DNA of 64,000 nt, taken from contig NC_088781.1 in NCBI RefSeq assembly GCF_958450345.1, positions 19,745,857-19,809,856 of the forward strand, read 5' to 3'. Below, one piece after another: positions 1 through 11,825 of the stretch. The number at the start of each line of letters is the position of its first letter. Positions within the stretch are counted from its first letter, which is position 1. The notes under the pieces are model-generated. The model did not search any database. It saw only the letters and a program-made list of their open reading frames with translations, and was not told the origin of the DNA. A program made the translations under genes and the position numbers. This stretch comes from Calliphora vicina. Lineage: Eukaryota; Arthropoda; Insecta; Diptera; Calliphoridae.

Positions 1-312
1 ACCGTCAACGGCGAGCGCTATAGGTCTATGATTACCAACTTCGTTTGAACTGAATTGGATGATATGAACACCAACGACATGTAGTTTCAACAGGACGGCA
101 CTACGTGCCACACAGCTCATGTCACATTGGTGCTATTTGTGAGGTGAACTAACCATCGAGATCGTGCGACCGTTGGATTTTTTCTATTGGGGGTTCTTAA
201 GTCGCAGGTCTATGTGAATAAGCTACAAACCACAGCGGCTCTCAAAGCCAACATAACACATGCCATCAGTCAAATTCAGCTTGATTTATGTGGCAGAGTC
301 ATGGGAAATTAG
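1..312 (+). pseudogene. Tc1/mariner-superfamily transposase, C-terminal fragment (broken)
   Basis: Frame 1 reads as the C-terminal half of an insect DDE transposase. It starts with T-V-N-G-E-R-Y, then E-L-D-D-M-N, then F-Q-Q-D-G-T-T-C-H-T-A, which holds the second catalytic Asp. A shifted frame then gives P-S-R-S-C-D, the usual region of the third acidic residue. Frame 1 resumes with L-G-V-L-K-S-Q-V-Y and runs to a stop at 310-312. In-frame stops at 46-48 and 82-84 and the frame change after about 150 show it is dead. The 5' part lies outside the window. The same transposase family recurs on the minus strand at 40.6-41.0 kb. Family assignment is from motif recall. Confidence 0.75.
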
Positions 313-1072
313 ACATTTCAAACGGCCTTTCACACACTTTGTTTTATTTAAAGATGGAAAGCGCTTAATAGAAGACCCTTTATTATGATATTGGCAGAAT
401 AAATTATTAATAACTCCTCAAAAGGTTCTTATTATTTGATTAGAGCTAAATTTATTTGCAAATGGTGTAGCTTATGTACTACTTATGTATATACTTCATA
501 TATAACTACATATAAACACACATCTGTATAGAAGTAAATACGATTACATGCTTTACACATATAGCAGTACATAAAGAGACAAGTTTACACCAAATGTGAC
601 CACTTTATTACTGGCAATAATAAATGGTAACATTTGTATAGACCAGAGACAGCAGAAACGAGGAAAACAGAGACAGAATAGCAAATTTGAAACAATTTTC
701 TATGAATTTTCAAACTTTACATTTAAATGTGAATGTAAATGTTTATCTGTGTCTGTATTATTTGCTGTTATTTGACTGCTAAAGATTATTTTTATTTCAT
801 TGTTAGAGAAGCAAACAAAAAAACACAATTTCACTATGGGGAAATGAAGGAATGTTTGAGTGTTTGCACATGAGTCAAAGTGTGTCAATGCATATGTTTT
901 ACATTTATTGAAATGCATATGTTTGAGTCATTACCCAGAAGTTAAGCATGAAGTCAATGTATCCCTTATAGTTAGTAATTATCAAAAAAGTCTGATTACT
1001 TGGCTAACTCCAATTGTAATTTGACAAGTATGTGTTATTTCTAATGCTAAGAGAAGTAAATTGGTTACATTA
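313..1072. other. AT-rich stretch without a recognisable gene
   Basis: AT-rich sequence, with no reading frame of coding character and no clear repeat structure. Confidence 0.5.
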
Positions 1073-1832
1073 CACTGTGTATAATTTTTTGAGTCATGGA
1101 AATATAACCATATACGGACACCACTACGTCATAAAAGACCAACAAATAGTCCCGTGTCTCCCAGTTTTGCCCAAAGTCATGTACTTTTTTTATGGGCTCC
1201 CAAAGATTTGTGGCCTCGGTTTCATTTTTGCAAAAAAGTGATAATTTTCTTAGGCTCATATCTTGCAAACAATTCGGAATTTTGATTTACTCTCTGAGGC
1301 AAAGCCTTCAAGATCGAAATCGCGATTAACTTTAAAAAATCAAAATAAATTTGTTTAAAGCTGCCTAAAAGTATGCTTTGGTTTATAATAATTTAATAGT
1401 TTATGGCACTTAATTCCTTTAGTTTTTTCTTACTAACTTATATTGACCTATCTAAACGGTGTTAAGAATCATTCCTAGGAAGTTCATATGTTCTAGAAAG
1501 TTGTTTATTGAGATCTTAGGTACATTTTTGTAGTTGATTGTTTCCTTGAATTTTGAACTGTTTGCTACCTATGGACCTGAACAGGGAAAAAAAGGTAAAA
1601 AAACGATATTTTTAAAGTTTTTTGCGATTTTGATCTTGAAGATGAAGTTTTTTGTAAGATATTAGGCTGAGAAAAAGATCACTTTTTTGCAAAAATGACA
1701 CTGAGGCCCCAAATTTTTGGGGGCCCATAAAAACAAAAGTACATGACTTTGAGCAAAACTGGGAGACACCGGTCTACTTTTTTGGTTTTATATCACGTAG
1801 TATATGTATATTTTTTTTCGTGCTGCGCTGTG
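1073..1832. mobile_element. 760-bp inverted-repeat element, possibly PIF/Harbinger-like
   Basis: Two long imperfect inverted arms, about 1110-1345 and 1605-1812, share GTGTCTCCCAGTTTTG (1154 forward, 1755 reverse), a run around TTTTTGCAAAAAAGTGAT, and CTTCAAGATC. The outermost ends read CACTGTG on the left and, reversed, CACAGCG on the right. Both are flanked by TTA (1070-1072 and 1833-1835), which fits the 3-bp duplication of Harbinger-type elements. No transposase is present, so it would be non-autonomous. The terminal match is weak, so the superfamily is an inference; the inverted arms are directly visible. The right end, with TTCGTGCTGCGCTGTG, recurs at 2963-2978. Confidence 0.55.
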
Positions 1833-2643
1833 TTAATTTTCAACATTTTTACCCACCCTACTCCAGTTTTTTGGTGACCGCGGTTCCAAATCTTCCCCTA
1901 TTTTATCCATTTTTCTTTTATAGGATTAACAATAGATGTATGTATGTATATGTATGTATATATCAAATAAAGAAAGAAGTGTTTAAAAATCATGACTAAG
2001 TCCAAAGTTACATGCATTTAAATTTAAAAAAATTAAAAAAAGGCGATTTTTAGCAATTTTTTGGGGAAAAAAGTACTTTTATTCTTTTTAAGTTACCTAA
2101 AAAATTTCTAAGAGGATGTATAATGAATTTGTACTTTTTGAAAGCTAACTTTACGTCAAATATTCTAAATGACAAAAAATGTATACCTTTTGATACCTAG
2201 GGGACCAGGTCCATTTAAAAAATGCCTATTTTTTATGTAAAATTCAACTTTAGGGCAAAAATTCTCAAATTGCATACTCGATATCAAAATATAGTAACCT
2301 ATTTTAGATGGCCCAATATGTTCTTAATCATTTTGTAAAGGGTTCCGATAACCCCGAACATGGTATGGATATTATAGCCAAAAACCAAAAAAATACCATT
2401 TTTGGAATTTTTCAATACTTTTTTGGGAATTGCGGGATTCCTGATTATATATTTCAAAATTTGTTTTCATTTTTCCATTTTCAATAAAAAAATCTATATA
2501 AGTGTAAAATTTCATTAAAAAATATTCATAAATCAAAATTTTATTTCAATTTGAAAAATTTGTATCTATGCAAAAACTCAATAAAAAGCATTTTTTGTCA
2601 TATTTTTAAAAAAAGTATTCCATGAATTTTTTAATTGTCAAAT
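1833..2643. other. AT-rich non-coding stretch between two inverted-repeat structures
   Basis: AT-rich DNA with long A and T runs. No open frame of note. It may be the body of a second element of the 1073-1832 family, because the same terminal motif closes at 2978. Confidence 0.4.
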
Positions 2644-2958
2644 GTTATATACATTTTTGAAAAGTAGACAAAATCCTCTATCCATTGATATATAACATGT
2701 CTACGTTGTGTTTTTTACGTGTCAAATAAATTAGGGAAAACTTAACAACTAGCTGAGAATTTACCTAGCACTGTTATTTACATTCATAAATATGGTGTTA
2801 TGTAGGCAACATGCTTTTTTATGAATTTCTATGTTAGGTAAATTATCTGCGAGTTGATAAGTTTTCCCTAATTTATTTGACACGTAAAAAACATAAGGTA
2901 GACATATTATATATCAATGGATAGAGGATTTTGTCTACTTTTCAGAAATGTATATAAC
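2644..2958. repeat. Long near-perfect palindrome (foldback)
   Basis: Arms of roughly 130-145 bp (about 2644-2790 and 2825-2958) are reverse complements with few mismatches. The left arm reads AAAGTAGACAAAATCCTC, then ATTGATATATAACATGTCTAC, then TTTTTTACGTGTCAAATAAA, and the right arm mirrors each block in reverse order. The loop is about 35 bp, around CATGCTTTTTTATG. It sits just inside a terminal motif TTCGTGCTGCGCTGTG that ends at 2978, so it may be the right part of a foldback-type element. A transcript across it would form a long hairpin. Confidence 0.8.
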
Positions 2959-2978
2959 TTTTTTCGTGCTGCGCTGTG

Positions 2979-4199
2979 GTATACCACGTAATTAATCTAA
3001 CGTGAAGTCAAAAGTCACTTAAGTGTCTCTAAGTAACTTAAAGTGTAGTCACTTAAAAAGTTTATTTTGTTCTGCACTTTTACCCACCAGAAGAATCTAC
3101 TGAATAGTTGTCGGAGGAAGATTTGTTTACAAGCAATCAGTTAGTGGACTGTCTATGGATGTCTAGCTGACTATTCAAGGTCAATTAGCTTCAGCTTCAA
3201 CCCTTACATGTTAAAATAACAAGTTATGTAGCTGATCAGGTAACCAGTGAGGTAGCTGAATGCAATAAGTTGACTACTTTGGACCATTGTAATCTGAAAG
3301 GGTAAAATTACCTCCTGTTTAGGATATAAATAGTCAAGTAGCTTGCCATCTAACTAGTTGTGACCCTAAATGATAGGTAAAATCACTAATTCGGGACTGT
3401 CTCCTAGAACTGCTGGGCATATTTGTATCTATGTGCAAGTGTTAGTTTAACAAACAAATATTGGTAAAACAAATGTCTATAAAACAAATATATATGTGAA
3501 CACTTTGAAAGAAATTGGACAATATGTTGTCTATGTGGTGGCTGGCTACAGTGGTGGTTGTGTTAGAAAAACTGCAATAAATGACAATGAATTGTAATTT
3601 ATTTATTAAATAACCAACAATAACATACAACACAAAATGGTTTGTGTAACAAAACTTTGAAATTATTTTAATTACAACAATAATAGAATAAAACAAAAAG
3701 TTTGTTATTTTTAATGGTTGTGTTTTATATGCATTTAATTTGCTCTTTCAATATTATAATTATTTTTATATTGTTTAAAACTATTTCTCTGTTCTACATA
3801 TTAAACAATGTTTCGCCATTAAATAATAGTGATTATTGGCAGAAATTTAACTAATTTCATTATTATTTCATTAAACCCACTAAACTCGCTTAATTAGGAA
3901 TACATTTATAAGCTTTTTTTATTAAAAAAGAAACGCAAAATAATATATCCCAGCTCTAGAAACGCTTTATTAAACACACATTCATTATTAATGTGATTGT
4001 TAGCATTTTTACACTCACCCACACAGTTTCTTCCTTAAAGTAGGCAACACTTCATTAGGTAAATGCCACCCAATTCTATATAATGCACAATTGCATTAAA
4101 CAAAATCAAATTAAATTTTATTTATAACAAATGTTCACTAAATGTTCTTGAATTTTACATCATTACAATTGATTTCCCTCTTCACGGGACTTACATATA
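2979..4199. other. Non-coding stretch, nothing recognised
   Basis: No gene, tRNA or repeat boundary recognised. Short reading frames here have the composition expected of AT-rich DNA. Confidence 0.4.
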
Positions 4200-4394
4200 G
4201 TATAGAGTAGGGTTCCTAATTAATCAGACTTTTTCCATTTCCGGAAAATAATAACAAAATCATGAATTCCCAGGAATTTTTGTCTATAAAATAAATCATA
4301 GTCTATAAAATAGACCATCGATATTAGAATATACCATCGTCTATTAATGCTAGATTTTTTCAAATTCTTAGCTTTTATTTTGATTTGTACAACA

Positions 4395-5345
4395 TAAATA
4401 TATTCAAAGTATTTTCCATTAATAGCTAATATGACCTCTTCCCATCTTTCTGGCAACATATGGATTCCGATCCAAAAGAATTGCTTATCTTTTGAGGCCA
4501 AGAACGAATCAAGTCAATTTCGGATACTCTGTTATAAACTGAAGAGTATTCCACAGAGAGCGTTCTGCATCGATTGAAGCAAATAGTAGTCAGACGAGGC
4601 ACGGTCTGGACTATAATGCTGGTGAGGCAAAACTTCCCAACCACATCATTCTAAATAGTTTTTAACAGGTATTGCAACATCTGGCAGAGCGCTGTCATCA
4701 TGAAATATTCCAGTTTCATGTCTGGACGCATATTCAGGGCGTTTTTCAGCAAATAGTCACTTTAAACGAATCAGTTGCGTTCGGTACAGGTTCCATGTGG
4801 TGGTCTGGCCAGATTTCAGCAGCTTATAATTTATAGGACACACCAAATACAAAGTATTACCGTAGCGCCATGGTATTTGGTTTATGTTTCGGTTCGGCTT
4901 GTTGGTCGGGCTTCACGTAAGATCTCTTACGATTTTGGTTATTGTAATGGATACATTTTTCATCGCAAGTAATTATTCGATGCACAAATTATTTTAATTT
5001 CCAGCGTTCAAACATCATTTCGGATATGCAAAATCGTCGTTCAAGGTCTCAAGGGCTTCCATTCGTATGGTATCCAATTTCCCTGCTTTTGGATGAATTC
5101 TGCTGCTCGAAAATATTTTGAAATTGCTGCATGAGTAGTTCCCAATGATTTTCAAGGCTTTCGCTGAGTTAGACAACAATCTTCATGAAGAAATGCCTCC
5201 AATTCTTGGTTTTCAAACTTGTTTGGCGTGTCAAAATCTCCACTTCTGAACCGAACAAACCATCTCTCGCACGTTGAAACCGATGGAACTCATTCACCAT
5301 AAGCTTTGGGAAGCAATGGGTGTACTTTAGCTTCACTTTTTTATA
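4395..5345 (-). pseudogene. mariner transposase, degenerate
   Basis: Minus-strand pieces in changing frames match mariner transposase from N to C terminus. Near 5340-5250 is H-C-F-P-K-L-M-V-N-E-F-H-R-F-Q-R-A-R-D. Near 5180-5060 are the remains of the helix-turn-helix and linker (F-F-M-K-I-V-V, Q-Q-F-Q-N). Near 4700 is the catalytic box decayed to H-D-D-S-A-L-P from H-D-N-A-R-P. Near 4500-4410 is the end block F-A-S-K-D-K-Q-F-F-W, then L-P-E-R-W and G-K-Y-F-E. Many stops and frameshifts make it inactive. The same subfamily occurs on the plus strand at 31.6-33.7 kb. Confidence 0.8.
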
Positions 5346-5379
5346 AGAATAGATTATCTCCTATTAGAATAGACTATCG

Positions 5380-6915
5380 TATCCTCCTCATCCACCATCG
5401 CACACCTTTTGGCCAATTCATCTGCTATACAATTACCATGATTACCATCGTGTCCAGGAACCCATATAAGCGTTATCCTAGAATGTCTCGTTATCTCATT
5501 TAGAGATACCCGGCATTCCTCGGTTAACCTAGATGTCGTGAAGACATCCGGTATTCCCTTAATGATAGACGTGCTATCTGTATATCTTCAGATATTCGAT
5601 AATACCTCAGGCTATCGGATGCACATTTCCTAGCAGTAATTTCCGCCTTAAGAGCAATGTAGAAGTTAGGTAGTCTAAAGTAAAGAAACCTCCACCGACC
5701 CTATTAACAATTTTAAAGGCCTTTTAGAGGGTGAAGAGTCCGCTCAGCCTTATATCCCTGTTAGGGATTATAATATGGAAATGCATAGTTTTGCGATGCT
5801 GTAATGGACATTATTAATTCAGTACCTTAGAGTGCCCAAGGTTCTTACCAGACTTCGAATAGCCAGTATTCAGTCTGACAACTGAATCACTATCAAATCA
5901 ACTGGTAACCAGTTTAAATTAGTATAAAGTGCATTAGAGGAGCTAGACCTGTAATCAATATCGCAATAGTCCTTAGAACTCGTTCAACGGCCTTGCGGTG
6001 AGTTGCATTCTCCAAGGCGTACCACCACACTAGTACTCTAAGATGTGTTTAACAACTGTTTTGAAGACCCAATTGATACCCTTCGGCATAATACCCCAGT
6101 TAGTATTAATTACACTCTTGAGTTGATGGCCACATAGGCTTTATTAATCCTGTTCTGAATGTTCAGATTCCTGGATCTAGAATGATTCCAAGGTACTTTG
6201 CCTGACAATCGCGTTTGCTGATGATATTCGGTAAACGCGATTGTTTTGATCCTTCTGCTATCTATTTTGAGCAGCAGGGTATTCATAGCTATATTCCACA
6301 GAAGTAGTGATAGCACACCTCCCTGCAGCGTTCCACGATTGGCCACTTTTGAGACACCAATGCCACATAACGTAGCACATATGACTCTATAACCGTGTAG
6401 ATTTCAGACTATTCGGCGTATACATAGATCAATCCCAAGTTTTTCCATCGCAAATAGGATAGCATCGTTCCTGATATTATTAAAAGCTCCTTCTATATGG
6501 AGGAAGTACATACTCCTTATAGCGACTCTTCAATGGAGCCAACTAATGGGTGTAGAGCTGTTTCCATAGATCTGCCCTAGGTTTAGGCATGTTGGTATTT
6601 AGAGATGAGTTCCGTCGGAATAGTCATTCTCAAGTGTAAGTCAATCACTTTTTCTAGGGTTATCAGCAGAAAGAATGCAACACTAATTGGTCTGTAATCC
6701 TTTGGTTTGGTGTGAGTCGCCTTACCTCCATTAGGAGTGAAGAAGACTCTACACCTCGTTCACCATGTAGGAATATAGGTCCAAGGGATTTTAACGGGTC
6801 GAAGCTTTTGATTGCCCAATGTATTGTTTCCCTATTCACCTAAACAGAGTTAACACACGGAATAACATAGTCAGCAGCCCCATTCACAGTCTCATCACTG
6901 ACTAGGAGGCCTCAT
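5380..6915 (-). pseudogene. R1-clade-like LINE, reverse transcriptase plus RNase H, degenerate
   Basis: Reading the minus strand from about 6730: K-D-Y-R-P-I-S-V-A, then L-E-K-V-I-D-L-H-L (first RT block). Near 6500 are remains of the helper block with I-E-G-A-F-N-N. Near 6350-6230 is V-A-N-R-G-T-L-Q-G-G-V-L-S, then L-L-W-N-I-A-M-N, then I-K-T-I-A-F. The F-A-D-D catalytic box that should follow has decayed to F-T-E-Y. Near 5470-5395 is the RNase H C-terminal part W-V-P-G-H-D-G-N-H-G-N, then A-D-E-L-A-K-R-C-A. Stops and frameshifts interrupt it throughout. Block order and spacing fit an R1-like non-LTR element; the clade is an inference. Confidence 0.75.
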
Positions 6916-6990
6916 CGTCTATTAGAATATACCATTATCTATTAGAATAAGCAATCGACTATTAGAATATGTCATTGTCTATAGAATAGC
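6915..6990. repeat. Minisatellite arm of the hAT-type element
   Basis: Four imperfect units of about 18-19 bp, core CTATTAGAATA, in tandem. Related units lie at about 4290-4345 (inside the left end of the same element) and at 5345-5375 (between the nested mariner and LINE). This shows that the insertions split one original array. Confidence 0.6.
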
Positions 6991-7076
6991 ATATTGTTTG
7001 ATCCCTACATTTCGCCACATAAATTTCCCGGGATTTGCAGAAGAAGCTCTTGTGAAAAAGAAACCCTAGTATAGAG

Positions 7077-7559
7077 TGTTCTGATAACTTGAACATGCCG
7101 TTGATAAAATAAAATAATTTAATTGTATTCGTAGTAAATTGTTATTACGACTTTATGCAACATATAATTGTTTTATCTATTTGTAAATGCATCATTAAAC
7201 ATGGCGTTGTATTTCTCTGTAAATATTATATGTGTTAAAATGTTTATGCAACATTCATTTCATGTGTGTTAGTGTGTGTATTTGTGCATTTCCATTTATC
7301 AATTGTTTTATTTTGTTGTAACATCCATGTTGCACGAACTCATAAGTGTTTGTACTCGTGAGAGTATTTTCAACATGCATTCATTCGTTCATTCATTCAA
7401 TTTCATTACATTTGAAGCAATTGTTGTTGTATTTATAGTTGTAGTTGTGTTACAATTGCATTATCCTTGTAATTTCAAATTGTGTTTATTTAAGGTATGA
7501 ATGCATATGAGTGTGTTGTTTAATTAATTTTTTGGTTATGCTGATTTAAGGTGACCAAA
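7077..7559. other. TG-rich non-coding stretch
   Basis: Contains CATT/TTCA simple repeats near 7375-7400 and TTGTTG runs. No gene recognised. Confidence 0.4.
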
Positions 7560-7684
7560 TTTCCCTGTTTTTCCTCAATTAAACAGAGTTGCTACAGAGC
7601 AACACATAAAGTTTTTCTATTGTTGGAGGCACTTAAAGTTCTTCATATAAAATATCGATTTTTGGGTAAAATATTAGTGATCAC
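7560..7684 (+). repeat. Diverged copy of the 114-bp satellite, cut by a hAT insertion
   Basis: Satellite landmarks in order: TTCCTCAATTAAACAGAG, a decayed middle, then CTTCATATAAAATATCGATT and ATTAGTGATCAC. The monomer continues at 9215 after the inserted element, which shows that the satellite once reached this point. Confidence 0.7.
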
Positions 7685-9214
7685 CAGGGAAACCGGAAAT
7701 ATGCTCTAAAAAAGCGTTTTAAGCGCTTTAAATATGCAGTAAAAACTTTAAAATATGCTCTTAAAAGTTAAAAAATATGCTCTTAAAATAACAAACTTTT
7801 ACATAATTTATAACCAAAAAATATACTTTAATTTAAAAAATCAATACAATTTATTTCTAAAAAGGTAAAGTAACATAAAATAAACAAAAATAACAAGAAC
7901 TAAAACAAGTATAACAAAAAATAAATACAACATAAAAACAATAGGAACTTAAGCTATGTAAAGGCCTCGAGAGGTATTTTTTGATGATATTTTATATAAA
8001 TATAAAGTCACTTCTTCAATTAAGGTTATTATTGCAATAAATTACAAAATATTGATATAGAAAATGTTCTTTCGACATCAACTGATGTTATAGAAGCAAA
8101 TTTAAAAGACAATATTTCTTTAATACTTAGAACGGTTAAGTTTGAATTAGAACTAAAATTTGTTATTTAGATGGCGCTATTATTAAAATAGTGCTTATTT
8201 TATATTAAAACAAGTAAGAGAGCAAAAAAAATTTTTCTTTTAAAATTTCAATAATTTAGTGTTTTTTGGAAGTGGGCCTTATTTGGGGGCTATGACCAAT
8301 TATGGACGGATCGCCATGAAATTAGATCATGTGATTTATGTCTATATTAAAGTTAACTATATTGAATTTTGTGTGTTTACCAACATTTTTAAGCGATTTA
8401 TGCACGTTAAAGTGATTTTCGGAAGCGGGTCTATGGGAGCTATGACTAATTATGGACCGATCGTAACAATATTTGGTGACATGAATTTTGTGTATATAAA
8501 ACTTATTTGGAGCGGAATTTGTGGAGATACATATATAAATTAAACATTTATGACCGATAAAGTCCAATTTCCGGAGGACATTTGTATGGGGGCTAGGTGA
8601 AATAATGGACCGATTTCAGCCAGTTTCAATACGCTTGGTCCTTGAGCCGAAAAAATAATTTGTACCAAATTTGATCGAAATATCTTCAAAATTGCGACCT
8701 GTACTCTGCGCACAAGGTTTACATGGACAGCCAGCCAGCCGACCAGACGGACGGACATCGCTTAATCGACTCAGAAAGCGATTCTAAGTCGATCGGTATA
8801 TTTTAAGGTGGGTGTTAGACTAATATTTTTGGGCGTTACAAACATCTGCACAAACGCATAACACCCTCCCCACTATGGTGGTGTAGGATATAAAAAGCCA
8901 TCTATTTTTTAATTTTGAATTCTAAACAATGGAAGTAAAAACCTGTAACACAAGACAAAATTTGCTTTTGATAAAGTCAAAATATGCTATTTATTAAACA
9001 GTAAAATATGCACTAAAAACGCAATAATATGACATAAATATGCTCTTAAACAAATATATGCAAAAATAAGCATTTAAGGGTAAAATATGCAAAAATATGC
9101 ACTAACAAATCGATGCCAAAATTCTTAAATAGTTCTGAAACGTGTAAATATCTTATCCATATGCTCATTAGACTCACCAGAAAAAACATGCATTTGCATA
9201 TTTTGATTTCCCTG
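7685..9214. mobile_element. Non-autonomous hAT element inserted in a satellite monomer
   Basis: The left end is CAGGGAAACCGGAAATATGC; the right end reversed is CAGGGAAATCAAAATATGC. Both are flanked by GTGATCAC (7677-7684 and 9215-9222). CAGGG termini with an 8-bp duplication of form nTnnnnAc are typical of hAT elements. Removing the element and one duplication restores the satellite reading GTGATCACAGATCG. Subterminal AATATGC motifs recur at least four times near each end, as expected for transposase binding repeats. No transposase is encoded. The middle (about 8209-8905) is a DINE-1-like element nested inside. Confidence 0.85.
8209..8905 (+). mobile_element. DINE-1/INE-1-like element nested in the hAT element
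   Basis: Begins AACAAGTAAGAGAGC, the same start as the 47.2-48.2 kb copy read on its minus strand. It then has repeated GGGGCTATGACCAATTATGG-type blocks (about 8275 and 8430), a GGGGGCTAGGTGAAATAATG block, a short GGACAGCCAGCC/GGACGG core, CGCTTAATCGACTC, and an end with GTTACAAACATCTGCACAAA and a hairpin around CTATGGTGGTGTAGGATATA. This layout (CGACTC block and GTCY/GGAC core near a hairpin end) is that of Drosophila DINE-1/INE-1 elements, which are Helentron-related and non-coding. Short frames at about 8260-8760 are chance. Confidence 0.65.
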
Positions 9215-10235
9215 GTGATCACAGATCGTGCTTCTATTTTCAATAAAAGGTTTATTAACAGAATTATTAACGATTTAAGATTCTTTAAGTTTTTCATATA
9301 AAAAATCGATTTTTGAAAATAAATTTGAGTGATCACAGATCGAACTCCTTTTTTAAATTAAACGTTTATTTACTGAGTTATTAACGATTATATTTATAGA
9401 AAGAAATATGACTGATTTACAGATCTAGCTACCCTTTTCATTCAAACTCTTATTCGATTTATGATTACTTTCTAAGTTTTTCATATAAAAAATCAATTTT
9501 TGGATAGAAAAATTAGTGATCACAGATCGAGGTCCTTTTTACAATTAAACGGCTATTTACAGAGTTATTAAAGATTTGAGATATTTTATGTTTTTCATAT
9601 ATAAAATCGATTTTTGTGAAAATAGTGATCACAGATCGAACTTATTTTTTCAATTAAACGTTTATTCACAGAGCTATTAACGATTTAAGCTTTTTATATA
9701 GAAAACAGTCGATTTTTAGAGAGAAAAATCAGTGATCACAGATCGATCTCCTTTTTTGAATTAAACGCTTATTTACAGATTTATTAGCGACTAAAGATAT
9801 TTTAAGATTTTCATATAAAAAATCGATTTTTGAACAAAAATATTATTGATCACAGATCGAGCTACTTTTTTAAATTACACGCTTATTTACAGAATTATTA
9901 AGAATTTAAGATACTTTAAGTTTTTCATATAAAAAGTCGATTTTTGGAAAGAAAAATGGGTGATCACAAATCAATGTCCTTTTTACAATTAAACGCATTT
10001 TTACAGAGTTATTAACAATTTAAGATATTTTAAGTTTTTATATAAAAAAAATCAATTTTTTAACAAAAATATGGGTGATCACAGATCGAGCTACTTTTTT
10101 CAATTAAACGGTTATTTACAAAGTTATTAAAGATTTAAGATATTTTAAGTTTTTCATATAAAAAATCGATTTTTAAAGAGATCTTCTTTTCTCAATTGAA
10201 AGCTGATTATCTGTAATTTTACCTACATTAAAGAA
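9215..10235 (+). repeat. Diverged satellite block (about 9 monomers)
   Basis: Tandem monomers of about 110-120 bp carry the same landmarks as the homogeneous arrays (TGATCACAGATCG, AATTAAACG, TTTACAGAGTTATTAA, CATATAAAAAATCGAT). Many substitutions and small indels differ between copies. The last monomer fades after about 10190. It is the divergent edge expected when unequal exchange homogenises only the array interior. Confidence 0.85.
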
Positions 10236-11825
10236 TTTTTCGCTTTCGTAAATTTTCAATAGTTTGGACGGTCTTTTAGTGTTAATGTAGTTGATGAACA
10301 TGATGAATTTTACTTTTTCATATGAAATAAATGAACGCAAAACTAAGTATATGCGGAAAATTGGCTAATATATTTTCTGTTCTCTCAAAAAATGGTATTT
10401 TCCTGTAAAATAAACGGCCACTCTACTGTGAATTTATATGGTTTTCCCTCGAAAAACTTGCACTTGCATAACAGTTATATTTTTTAGTCTTTCCTTTGCC
10501 CAAGAAAAAAATGTATATGGAAATGTACTTGGTCTTTTTCATCATATTATTTACACACAATTTAGTATTGCAATTTCGGAGTTATTTATCCATATATTCA
10601 CTGAAAATTGTAGTTATTTGTTTGCTTGTTTGTTTAATTCCTGCTTGTCATTCATCAGCAGTAAACATTGAAATCATCTCATGCTTTTAAATACAATAAA
10701 AAATTAAATCGCAAAAAAAGAAAAGAATCCCTGTAGGGTTTGAGTCGAAATTAAGATACCCTTCAAAAGGAAAAATTTCAGTAAAATTGGAAATTTCCTT
10801 TTTTGAAGGGATTCAAATAATGCACATCAATATGTTTTTAGTCGTTTCGACTCAGATTCGCATAATGAATTGATTAATCCCTGTGTTCAATTATGTAATG
10901 CCGATTTTGCCCTAAACAAACATTCTTAAATACCAAAACGGTTACTATCCATCTCAGCTTTATTATTATTTTCGATAGTTTACCTTTCAAATATACGATA
11001 CCAGTACAAATGAGATTCGAATTTAATATTTGTATTCTTATTTAAACTTCATTTACATATGAATACTTGAATACATCAGCATCTACTTTACCATCATCAT
11101 TACTAACATCAGCATCGACGTCATCATTATTGTGATTATCATCATTATCATTGTGATGGAAGGAAGAATCAGAAGTAAATTAATGTTTACTACATTTTAA
11201 TTAATGTGAATGGTTTTAATTGTACTGTTATTACAATTGAATTTAAATAATAAGTAAATAAAGCAAAATAACAACAAAATCAACGGCAGACACTGAAACA
11301 GAAGCTTCAAAAACAATTTCCAAATACAAGAAAATCATTCCAAAAATAATCGTTTATATTACACCAATCCCTTGATTTACCAAATAAAAGTAAAGTGATA
11401 CTAGTTGAGCAAATGTTAGCTGGTAAATTTAGTTAGTTGTAACTCAAGTACTCTTATACACAAGGCTCCCTTGAATTAGTAATTAAATGGAATATTTTAA
11501 TGTTATAAAAGGAAAAGTTTAAATTAACATTTTTGTAATTAACATGAACAATGAAGAACAATATGAAAACACAGTTTTTTTGTTAAATTAAGCTCTTTTG
11601 GTTTTGGTAGAATTTTAATACATTTATTTGTCTGTTTTAAAGGATGGTAGAAATGTTTTGGTTTGAGGAAAAAAGGTACTTATTCTTTTTTAATAAACTG
11701 ACTACAACAGCAAAATGTTGTGATAATGATTTTGTTTTATAATTTTAATTAGGTTTTTAAATGAAGCATCGCAATAGAATTTCTTGAATGAAAAAAAAAA
11801 CAATTTTTAATTAAATTTTAAATAT
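10236..11825. other. Non-satellite AT-rich segment between diverged and homogeneous satellite
   Basis: Separates the diverged flank from the main array. Holds a degenerate ATC-rich microsatellite at about 11080-11160. Short frames near 10440-10690 show no family resemblance. No target duplication was found that would make it one insertion. Confidence 0.45.

Larger units (their letters stand above)
4208..7068. mobile_element. hAT-type composite element with 8-bp target duplication
   Basis: The ends are inverted: TAGGGTTCC at 4208 and, reversed, TAGGGTTTC ending at 7068. Both are flanked by the identical octamer GTATAGAG (4200-4207 and 7069-7076). An 8-bp duplication of form nTnnnnAn is the hAT signature. 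Inside both ends lie related minisatellite arms with TCTATTAGAATATACCAT units (about 4290-4345, 5345-5375 and 6915-6990). The interior is occupied by a dead mariner (minus, about 4395-5345) and a dead R1-like LINE (minus, about 5380-6915), each abutting minisatellite. I infer that the original element was a short MITE with minisatellite arms and that the other two inserted later. Confidence 0.75.

Noticed and set aside
7545..7570. Possible second hAT end (ATTTCCCTG) just left of the relic monomer
   Set aside because: Only nine bases match and no partner end or target duplication was found.
8259..8758. Frames of 72-94 codons near 8.3-8.7 kb
   Set aside because: They lie within a non-coding DINE-like element whose sequence recurs elsewhere in the window.
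10438..10690. Two overlapping frames of 77 and 64 codons
   Set aside because: No signal of a gene (no promoter, splice or family); both frames overlap in AT-rich DNA.
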